Assembly (NCBI RefSeq): GCF_051014685.1
Contig: NC_135060.1
Location: 3,100,001 to 3,164,000 of the forward strand
Length of the DNA stretch: 64,000 nucleotides
Direction of reading: 5' to 3'
DNA from: Ptiloglossa arizonensis
Lineage: Eukaryota > Arthropoda > Insecta > Hymenoptera > Colletidae
This document shows positions 27,301 to 39,300 of this stretch, one piece after another. Numbering within the stretch: position 1 is the first letter of the stretch; every line of letters begins with the position of its first letter. A program made the translations under genes and the position numbers. The notes beneath the pieces were generated by a model. It did not search any database and was not told the origin of the DNA. It worked only from the letters and a program-made list of their open reading frames with translations.

Positions 27301-30300
27301 TATTAAGTATTTGTTACGATCCGAAAGTGTAAAGGTTGAGAACTTGTTTCGATACCGACGAACAAAATATCTGTCCCTGTTGCACAAGAATTTTTATTTC
27401 TACATATTTTCATAACTTCCATAACCGTTTTGACACCTTATTAAAATACAGTGGACCGTAACTCGAGAACAAGGTTAAATAGGACAAATATTTATCCGGA
27501 CTTTTCATTATCTTTGTGTACCAAATTCCTTTTATCTGCAACGTAATCAAATTTGGACAACCACGAATCATCGAGTCATTGTACGTGCCGTAACCATAGT
27601 ACTGCCTAATGTATTACGGCATACGTCTCTAGAAATTTATATATTTGATGCATCTTCGTATCTCCGTTTTTTTTTCCTTTTTCAGGGATGCTCGTCGCCG
27701 CTGGTCGTGAAATTTGCAGACACACAGAAAGAAAAAGACCAAAAGAGGATGCAGCAACTGCAGACGAATCTTTGGAATATAGCGGGAGTCAACATGGCGC
27801 CGCATTACCTGACCGTTTGTACCTTTAATGTTTCACAACCGACCTTTTTACCGGATATCAAAGAGCCCCATTTGCATCAAGAATGAGATACTTTCTCATA
27901 AATTTATTTTCCCGGTACCTTAAAAATTGCACGCGCACCGAGGAAAATTCACGTGGACGAAAAGAAAACAAAAAAAAAAAAAAACATAGAAAAAAGATAG
28001 GAAAGATCAGATCCACCTTTCCAGATCCGTTTCCTTTTGCGCGAGAATTTCTTCCTCTGACGAACAAAACCGAATCCTGCGCGATCAAATTCAAGGATTG
28101 CACGGATATCGTAGTTTAAATATAATCGATACCAAGAGAGTGTTTTTTTTTTTTTCATTCCAAGAATTATTTACAGTTCCGTGCTCGTTTGGAGAACGAT
28201 CCGAAGTTTTGGTGCTCGATACTTCGAAGAGGTGAAAATTCTATTACAATTTGTTCAATGAGATCCTAAAGTAGAAGTACTTACAACTTACTGTTGTATA
28301 AGTACATTTACCTTACATTTTGTTAGGGATAGAAAGTATCAGCTAATTTTTCTATAATCTATGTTACATTTGTGGTGTATAAATAGATAATTGTACGTGA
28401 TAAATAATACATCACTCAATCGTATTCAATACTTACCGTACATAATTGTTTTGATCTCGGTTAAAGATTTACAATCAGATACGCTAAAATCGATGTTACC
28501 TTCTCCGTAAAAAAGTTAACCGTTTCTAACAATATCCCTAAAATTCGAGTTCTTCTATCATTTGAAAATAGTACTGGAAAATTATAATATTTTATAACTC
28601 CAATTATAACTTACTCGTGCATCGTACGTTTCGATAGTAAATAATACAGCGTCATCATTTTCATAAACGATCCACTTTTGACAGATAATATGTCGCGTAT
28701 GGATGACTGACATAACGCAAATGGAAATTCCAGTCAATCCATCACCGAGTCTTCGTCCGCGTCGATATTCCACAAATTTCGAATTCCCTCTCGAAACATT
28801 AACGATTCACACGATTCTATGTCTGAAGATAAAATCGACTAACCTTGCAAGTGATATCCAAGTGTCTGGAATCGACTTCAAAGTTCTCTTTGAAGTGCAT
28901 ATGTTATTAACCCTTGCCGTAGGTGCATAAGCACAAGGGAAGTTCGACAACTGGAAAATTGAAAAGAAACTTCGAAACCTTATAGAACTGTAGCTCAAGA
29001 GATAATGATAACTTAACTATTTTTTATTTCTCCTGTACAGTTGTCAAATACCAAACGGATTAATTCCCTCGCACCCGTGAATGTCGTTTTTTCAACACTC
29101 CGAGGTTATCGATCCAACGTGACATCCATTTTCCAAAAAAACATGAACGAAAAAACTATGTACTCACCGTAGATTTACCCTTGGTACGGTAATGACCGTT
29201 TAATCGAGCTTACGATACGAGAAAAAACGACTACCGAAACGTTTGCAACTATGGCAAACGACGCATCGATAAGTGTCGTAACTAATTTCTACATCGGGCC
29301 ACGAGTCAGGAAAATGAATCGTCGTACCGTGTAACCTCGGAGTTGTTCTGCGTACAGTTAATTACATTTTTTTCTTTTCTTTTTTTTTTCTTTGCAGCCA
29401 CAGTGTTGCCCGACAACGAACGAGGGAAGAAGCATGCTTACCTAGATCTCTGTATGTTTATTTGCAGAACGATACGCCTACTCTGGCGCCCACCTCGTTG
29501 CAGTTATTGCAACAACTTCAGGCAACGACGAGTGCAGCGACTCCGGTTGCAGCAGGTGCCGGTGCGAACGCTCTGTCGAGTGTTCAGCATCAATTATTGT
29601 TACAACAACACCTCGGCCTCGGCGCGGCGACCCCCGCACACGCTGCCGCGCCCGCTGTACCCAGTCCGCCTGAAATCAACCCCGCGAATCTTCAGGGCTT
29701 GGCAACCTTGGCGTCGTTGAGTAACACCGCCGGTGAGTATGGTTCGTGTCAATTTCCATTACTTTTTTGTTCGTTCCCTCTCCATCTGTACAAGGTGATC
29801 CAACGAAGAAATCGCAAAATTTAGAATCGGTACGAGATGAAAGAATTATCAATTTTTATAAATCCAGCTTCCCTAGTACTGTTCGTTTACGAGAAGAAGG
29901 CCAACGAGTGTTCACATCTCCATTCTGGTTCACAGTCTACTAGCTCTCCCATCATTGCACGCGTTGTCGTTGTTATTAGGTTGTTACCGATACTCTTCTG
30001 GAGAGCTAGTAGACTGAACCAGAGTGAGGATGTAAACACTCGTTGGCCTTCTTCTCGAAAACGAACAGTACCAGGGTAGCTGGAAAGATGTCACCTGGAT
30101 TAAAGCGATTGTAACATTGAGTATCACTAATAATGCAAATGTGAACAACGATGAGCAATTTTTGCATACCCGCAGGACTTCGAAGGTCTACTGAAACATT
30201 TCATCCAGTACGATTCGCAATCGTTGCGAAGTGACATCTTTCCAGCTCCCCACAGTACTGTTCGAAGTTGGAAAGAAGACGAGCAGGATGGCACAGGGAC

Positions 30301-33300
30301 AAGAAAAGTCCCTCGCTCGTTTTGCCTACTTAGGCGACTCGACTAACAATAAGTGGTTTTAATAGATGCGACCGCTTTGACCAATCGTACGTTTTGATCG
30401 AAATGTATGTCGGTAGAGGTACACGGGCCGTATCGGGCCCCCATTCCTTGGCCTCGTCTTCTTTCTAGCTCTGAACAGTACACCGAAGGCCACCACGTGG
30501 GTATGAGTCCCCCTTATGCTAGCTTTCGTAAGATCGCCCACTACTAGAAAGCGGTTGAAAAAAAAAGGAAAAAATGACCGGTTATCGCACTGGCGACGAA
30601 GGCGAACGTTTAACACACTTCGTGTCAGCAGAAAGAATTTTTATTGTTATTTAAAGCTTCTAAAGGTTTTATTTATATGAAATTGATTACAACGATCACA
30701 TTGTGGAAATATTATTGATGAATTTGCCACTTCGGAAAACAGAAAAATAACAATAGTTATCATTTTGAGAAGTTAATTACTCACGCGTGCACAATTTTGC
30801 ACAGCTCTCTTGAAAATATAAATCGTACCTCTTTTTTCGATCACCTTGTACAATGTTCACGCTCGTTCATTATTTAGTTAAGTTCGTGTACGTTGGTTAT
30901 TCATCTCCCGTTAATTTATTATTAACCCTTCAAGCAGCGCATCAGCTGTAACGAGTTATTTGCATTGTGGGTCGGACGAAAGCATTGATCGTTACCACTT
31001 GTTTTATTGTAAGAACGCAGCTTGGTTCGACGCGTATGCAGCGTGCGATTCGATGTTGATTTTAAACAAATTTACGCGATGATTGGACGATCTTCTAATG
31101 AAAATGTAATTAATGGGGTGTTCTCGTCACTCGTTAACCCTTTCGCTAAAAATCTATACATTTGGAAAGGACACACATAACTCTCTACACGTAACTCGGA
31201 AACGTGATCAAGTCGGTCATTCGTTGGCATGATTTTCTTTCAGCGTTCGAAGTGTATTATTCTTTATAAGTTTCCTATGTATCGTATCATCCACGAGTGA
31301 CTCACAATTTGCACGAGATGCACAAATACATCCATATATTCGGTCTACCATTTTTATCTTCGTATTTACTCGATAAGCTGTCGTTATCGACAGTACTTAT
31401 GACACAACATTGCCCCGAGCATTCGAATATCGCGAAATATAATATATAAGGACTTCTACAGTTATTCGCGAAGCGTCGTTCGCCTGCACCAGCGCTCTTA
31501 CAAAGAGACCACACGAAGTGATACACATCGATTTTAATGAAACTTCCAAGACGGATAGAGAACCGAAAAATATTTGACCAAAATATTTGACCGTTCGCAT
31601 CGATCGACAATAGTTTAAAAAAATATTTAACGCTATATTCGCGATTTCTCTACCGACACTGTAAGTGCATTTTACTCTACTCGCCTTTCAAATTAAATGG
31701 CAACCAAGTAGCTACATTTCGTAGTGTAAATTTTCTCGTAACGTGCACTTTATACACGTTCGTACCGCAGTATATACACTTGTGTCAACATTTGTACATT
31801 TTCATACATAGCCAAGGAACTATATCATAAAATTACACAAACTGTAATTCTCGCTAAAATGAACGAAGTAACTTCTCGTATAGATTCTCGAATTTGTTCT
31901 TATCTTTATTCCACTATGCTGTAAACAAACTACTTTTACTTTCGAGATACTTTTTCTACGTATACCTATAAAATTTCTCTTTTACAGTTTACAAAATGCT
32001 TCGTTATAATTTGAATCGAAACCAAAAAGAAAGTAATAGTACACGTGAAATATTTTCACATGAATAATTATCATGTGTGCACATTATACTTCGTGAATAA
32101 AAATAGACAAAGACGGTTATTTTAAAATTGAAATAATTTTAAGTAGGGAGCCACCGTAGTATTTACCATCAGCAGCTGGAAAAATATGGCAGTTGGTTCT
32201 ATCGCGACCTTCCAAACGAAAATTGCTGAATGTTCTTCTATAATTCCCATAAATTCATACGTACGGATACCCATTGTGCTGGTAATTTACACAGCGGCCG
32301 CTACCGGACACTTAGTACGAAATATTTATCGTCCATTGTCTCGTTGGAAGTTGCTCGTTATCGCTTGATACGTTTGTTTTCCGCGTGTTGTAAATTATTA
32401 AGTTGATTATGTCGTAGTTCGTTTCGTAACATTGGTACGCGACCATGTTTAGCCATCCCGTATATTTTTCCTCGGTTGTCTCCGTGATAATAAAATTCTA
32501 CGTTTAATGGATTCGGGAAACATGCCAGTGCAATGATAGATCGATGTGGATGCCTACCATTAGCGTCCACATGAAAACGTGTGTTTACTACTTATTGGCG
32601 AGAAACGCGTATGGTTGTTCGATGACGCACTAAACTTACGCAACTGTCGGACCACTTGCAACCGATACATTTACTCGTTTCTAGAATTTGTATCATCTTT
32701 GACATATTGCCTGGCAAATTGTCTTATCCCGTTTCACTGGTAAACGATCCTAATGTCACTTGAATTACTTTTATTCCTTCTATAAAGAGTGTTTTTCAAA
32801 TTGGAGAAGACTTGGAATTCGAGAGGAGCACTTTACAATCTGAAGGTGGTGTTTCAAAATTCAAGGGAACGCGACAAAAATTTGTCACGTAGAAACATAT
32901 AGATAACATTTCTTTTTATTAATATAAAGCTTTCTATTGAGAAAAATGTACGCTCGAAACGTTTAAAACGAATAAATTTAAATTTGATTTGTTTTTGTTA
33001 CATGTGTGTAGAATTATTTGATTTTTCATAACGTCGTGCAAATCTACCACTAATTGTACTCAAATTACGATAAAAAATATCTGAAATTCGTGTTATGGAA
33101 CAACACTTCTTCTAGTTAAAATGAAATGTCGTTCTTTAATCGTTATTTTTAACCTTTCGAGCTAGTCGCGATAATTTTCAAAGTAAATTATTTCTCTGGG
33201 TTGTAGCAACTGTGTTGTAAGTTTAAATAACTTCATACGCCATCGTGGAGACCACATTACGTTCAACTAATATAAATTTGACTTTGCTCTAATCATATCT

Positions 33301-36300
33301 GGTTGCCCTGGTTTGCGATACGCTGGCTTTCTTACAGGATCGTTGTATGCGATCTAGTTCTCGTCCCCAGTAACGAGACGCCGATAGTATTTAAAATTGA
33401 TATTTTATTGTACTAAACGCAGAATATATGGTTGTCTTTGACGTAATATATTTCATATAAACATATCACTAAATGACGATTACACAAGGTGATTCACTTA
33501 ACTCGACGATCTTAAAATGTAGAACTACGATAAGTTGTTTAAACAGGTGTTGCACGATGTCACGAGAATCGTATAATGTACTAATTAATTTTTCGCAATT
33601 TTGCACTTTTCTTGTCGAGAAATACGGCTCACCTTAAATATATTTTTTTAATTTTTAAAAAACTACGATAGATACAAAAAAATGACAACAGTGAAGATTC
33701 GATAGATTTTCATGCTCTATAAAATCATGCAATGTTGGACATTTTTCGGTGAAAATAAACCACAATTTTTTTAGAGCGTACAAACATTTTCTTAAATTAT
33801 GTATTCTCCATTTTGGAAAACAAACTTTCCAAACAACCCGATATAATTTTCAAGAAGTGTTCAATACTCGTATCAAACTTTAAAGAATGTTTCCACCTCG
33901 AAGAATCAAAAAATAATGCAAAAAAACATTGCCCAATATTTCTCACGAGATTCCGTAAGGTCTCGAAAAAGTAATTGTAATTCTCGAGACATCGAAACTC
34001 TCGTGCAAGTATAAACATCGTGATGCATCATCGCACGCTGCACAGCGGTCTCGAACGAAGCGATTCCGTACTTCGTTAACCATCGATACAATTACCTCGT
34101 CTAACTGTATATAATTTATGATCTAATTGTTTCGTGTGTTTCGAATTGGAAACGTTGCAGCGAACGCAGGCGTGTCCCCGATGAGTATGCAGAACCTCGT
34201 CACCTTGGCTGCTATGACTGGCGGAAACGGCAACCTTCAGGTGTCGCCAAACAGTGAGTAACGAAACTTGTACGACAACGCTCTGTAGAATTACAGTAAT
34301 GTCGAGCAAACGAAAATATTATTTTTACGCATTGTGTCCGATCCACACCGCCCCTTCCCTTCTCCACCCTGTAGAAAAATGTCTCAAAGTGGCGTGCTTG
34401 CGGAGAGGTTGCGCTTGAACGTGACATTAAATTTAAATAACAGCATGCAATCGACATTTACCACATCAGAGCTCGGTAAACGCGGGCAAATTGTAACAAG
34501 ATTTCCAGTCGTAATTACACGACGGCGTATCGGTGCTATGTTACACGTGCTACGATATACTCATTAATATGTTATCGATTAATCAGAAACTGTAACCCGC
34601 TCTAGTTGAAATTGTCCGTAGTGTGTGCGCGCGTGTTTGTGTGTGTGCGCGTATATGGATGTATGTATATAGTTCTTTTCATTTATTTATATATGTACAC
34701 ACACTCACATATCTTTATGTGTACGTGATTCGTACAACAAACGCATAATGCAAATTGCACGAAATCGATTTTACAGATAACGTTTCCACTCTTTGGTGTA
34801 ACCCTAGGACAGTTTCTATCGAGACTCGCTTGATCATTTTACGAACTGAGATTTCACAGAGTTCTCAGCTTTCTTTATTCAGTAACGCTAAGTAGAAGAA
34901 TAATAATAGCCATTTCTGTGAAGTATTTTCCATCGATATCTAACAACGTTACCAGCATACTGATTATACGAAATAGATAACACCAATTAAACGAAGAATT
35001 AAAGAAGGTAAATGCTTCGTGTTATACTGTGCTAATTTAAAACGAAACCATTTTTTTTATGTTTTTCGTAGTGTACTCGCATGTATGTATATACCACTGC
35101 TTACCGAAAACCAATGGTAATGTCGTAACCCACGAACGAATACACGATAAAAATAGTTTACACTATTCGAGGTTTCTGGGTGCAAGTTCCGCGTTCCAAC
35201 GAAAAATCTTTCACCGTCACTGCAATTCGAAAACCCACAGATACCAAAATCATGAGTCAATCATGAGTAATCGCAATATTGGTGAAACATCGATACCTAC
35301 GCTTTTCCAAAAGCACATAAATCATACTATTTAAAGTACAATACGATAAGAGCCTTGGAAACCTTCAAAATTTTGTACAGATTACAACGATACAACTTTA
35401 ACGTAACGCAACAATTTATTGGATTGTTCGGAAAGTGATTTCGTTTTCCAAAATGGAGAGTGTGTAATTTAATAAAATGTTCATACACTCTAAAAGAATC
35501 GTGTTTCATTTTCACCAAAAAAAGAAAAAACGAAACGAAACTACTTTCCGAACAACCCGATATAAGGCTGTTGGTAAATTTGAAAAAAGAACATATAAAA
35601 TTACACGGAATTCGAACGTGATATCAAACGAGACTCCGGAAGCTCTCCTAGGGTGAAACCCATCGATGAATTTGTACGACGAAAAGAAACGTTTAACGTC
35701 CAGGAAGATAAACGTGAATTTGTCTCGTTAGCGACAATTTTCGTTTAATCTGATAACCGGGTTTGAGGTCGAAGACACCAAGGCGTCGCCTCGCAGTAAT
35801 CTTCAAGCAATGTCCGATATTGCACGACGAATACCTTATTTCATGCAGAGTAACGGCTAAGCAAATTTTGGCGAAGTTTACGTGCTGAATATGTAAACAC
35901 GTCACTAACTCCGCTTGTTAATATCGTGAACGTGTTCTGTGTTTCAGCGTTAAGCGGACTGGCGAATTCGACAGCAGGTATGTCGCTATGTACGTGTCGC
36001 ATTGCCTGGTATAGTATTAACAATTACTAAATTAATTTCGATCGTTCAGACGGTTTCTAATCTCATTCACGGCTCGATATCCTTGGTTCGCCTAAAGAAG
36101 AGAGGAGTACGTGTGCAGTGAACGCGTTTACGAGTACCGGGATCGTTTACAATTCCGTACTCGTTACGTATCTACGTACGCTACTGGCTATACGTAAATG
36201 GGGACGATTTCGAACATTGAATTTCTTAAATATCTTTACGACGCGAACTCATCGTAACGATGCACTTTTTCGTTCGTTACGATACATAATTGTTCCTTTT

Positions 36301-39300
36301 ATTTCGTAGTTTTGACAAACTTTTATCCGTGTCACCATTTTACTTTTAACCCTTTGAACTCGAGAGATCACTCGCTCGTCACCTAATTCACTGTACTATT
36401 TTCGATCCGGGGAAACTTCGTAGTTTGGAATTCAAATTTCAATTTAAATATTACGTTCTCGTAGAGCGCACAAACATCTCTGCGAAGTATATAAAAATGT
36501 TCCGTTCCAGATGAATTTTACGACTTAAAGGATTTTCTCGAGGCGTCGGTTTCTGGTAGCAAAGAAGCCTCGAGTGCAAAGGGTTAATCCGAAAGGGTGC
36601 GGATTAACACGAGTGCTTCGTTGGTAAAACGGAACACGTGGTCGATAAACCAAAATGCTCTGTTTCATCGACGAAACCCTTTCCATTCCCAGTTCGATTC
36701 TAAAATCTGCAGTTTTGCTGCTTAGAATACTCCGAGTGATCTTTTTCTCAAGCATTATCAACGACGGAGAGTTTTTACCAAATGTTTCGTCACTAGGTAG
36801 AGAATTATGTGTTAGGTTGTTCGGGAAGTCGTTTCGTTCTCCAAAATGGAGAATATATAATTTAATCAAACGTTTGTACACTCTAAAAAAATCGTGTTTC
36901 GTTTCCATTAGAAAAAACGAAATCACTTACCGAATAACCCAATAAATATGCAGTTTGTTAAAGTAGAACGGTTAATTATACGTATAAAAAGAGAATTTGT
37001 ACCGAATGGAGAGAAAATGTCTTACAAGGAGAGAACCAGTGATTCACTCGGTCTTGTGATCGACAGCATAATTCTGCGCACCTCCTTGGCTCGTGACACT
37101 TACCAAGAAGGAAAAGGGATTCTGTCTAGCCAGCCATATTCTTCCTCAGGTGACACGAATCCGTAATACTCGCTAGGAATGTACCCCAATTTTAATAAAA
37201 CTTTGCAACTTTGTAGAGTTGCCCTAAATTAGGAATATTTTTTGAAATTCAAATTTCACGAATAAAATCACCCTGCAAAATTTCAACTTTCTTATACTGT
37301 CTTTATATTGTACGTACAAGAAAGACCACAAATTCTATATTTGCTGTATTGCATGTGCAATATGCTGCATTTTATGTACAATTCTCTAACCGTGAATTAT
37401 AGTTAAGAAAAAATTACTAAGAAAGTAATAAAATACTTATAAACGATAGTTTATAATGTAAAAAATATGCGAGTTGGAAATTAAAAGTGATCTGAACGTT
37501 TATCAAGACATTTTTGTTCCATTCGTACGAATCCTCGAATTTTATCGCGAATAATTTATCCACCCTCCTATATAAACATTTCGCAACGTAATGTAAAAGA
37601 TGAAATAATTCATCGTCGCCCAATACGTATCCGTATGGCCAGTAGCGTACACGCACGCAAATTTTGTACGTTCTACAACACAATCTCTCTCCTTTTCATC
37701 ATTTGTCTGTCTCTATCGCTCTGTACATTTTAATCTCGATATCGTTCAAGTCCCCGTACACCCTGGTAACGCACGGTGCACCAGACGATTGCTTCGATCG
37801 AGGGGTACCAAAATGACCATTTCAATGAAATTGATTAGCACGCTAGATTGAGTCCTTGAAAATTCATGATGTTATGTTATTATAAAGTCCGCGCAATGCG
37901 CGTAACGGACAGGTTCGAGATCGGCTTGTTAGCCAGCGTACGTTTGTTATCGACGATCGTTTTTTTTCTTTTTACGCGATTCGCCGCGCGTGTCACGCGT
38001 TGCGTGCTCAACCGATCGAGTATCGTTCGATGCAATTCTGGAAAAATAAAAAAAAAAAGCCAACGGCAAGAGTCGTCGATTTTTTACCATGCTCTTCGAA
38101 ACCGTGTACACACACTTCTATTTGTTTTTTTTTTCTTTTTTTTTCTTTCTCTTTCTTTCTTTTTAATTCTTTTCATGCGAACGCACACCAGCGTTTTAAT
38201 GTGCACATTTTTTTTTCGTGCGTAGCTGTCCTTCTTGGAAAGACCGGAAATACAGGTGAGAAGAAATCATTGAAGCTGTAACTCGTTCTCAGTTCGTTTG
38301 TTGCGACACACTTTCGTTTCTTCTCTTTCTCTGGCCCTTCTCTTTCTCATTACCTTTCATCGTCGTTCCGCTATCACCCTTGTTATCCAACTTCCGTATG
38401 CACCTACATACATGTATATATTCATCACTAATTTGATTTGTAATTACTGTTGGCCGTTTAATCGATAGAACGAAGCTCACCCAATACTTGTCCACTATGC
38501 TTTAATCAAGCTTTAATTCGTGCGTGTTATTTCACAATATTGATGGTATAACGAATCGATGTCACGCAATGGAAATCCTTCTTCACGATAGTAATTGAAA
38601 ACGTTCGTTTCGTTTCGTTTCGTTTCGGTGAGCTCCGAGGTTACGCTTTAAATAAAAATCGAGTAATAATTTCATCAATATCGATGGAAAATAATGTCTC
38701 GTTTAACGACGACGATAATCGATTTAACAATACGTATTCGGTTATCAGAGATCATTTTCTTTTCTTTTTTTTTTTTTCGCTCTTCTTTTAGGAGAAGTAG
38801 TAAAACAATTTTGTTATTAACCACGATTAAATATAGCCTCGTTGTTATTAATAATTACTAATTATTGGTCGAGTACAGTTACAGAACGCATTGACAATTT
38901 TGGACGGATGTTGCGTTCTCTCGATTCTTTTATCGTTCGACGATTATTTCGCAAATGGCTTATCCTAAAACAAACGTTGCGTAAAAAATTAAAATTCAAA
39001 TTTGTTTATACGTTCGAGCCTAGTCTCCGTACACTCGTCAAATGTTTCACTTCGACGTAACGTGTACGCAAATGCTTTCTGTAATCTGTAACACGCAAAG
39101 TTTCGCGCTGGACAATTTCTTGTATAAAATTTACAAACGAAACTTAAAGCTACTTGTAAAAAAAAAATAAGAAACGTCACTCTGGTTCAATAACTGGTTT
39201 TGTAAAATACGCAAATCGCTTTTGGCCGCTACGTAACACGCGCGCGCACGCGTACTCACATTATTAACAAAAGTAGTCTCGCAAACGGTAATAAAGGTTT

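Larger units (their letters stand above)
21333..27685 (+). other. CELF: CELF intron, 6.4 kb
   Basis: It lies between the donor at 21333 and the acceptor at 27684-27685. It contains a TA tract (21904-21921), a GC-rich segment with a diverged duplication (22300-23400), a short TIR-type element end (about 23670-23750) and a relic transposon domain on the minus strand (26.7-27.05 kb). No further exon is recognised. Confidence 0.8.
29733..34160 (+). other. CELF: CELF intron, 4.4 kb
   Basis: It contains the nested palindrome at 29864-30264 and a truncated mariner-type MITE at about 33741-33842. Nothing else is recognised. Confidence 0.8.
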
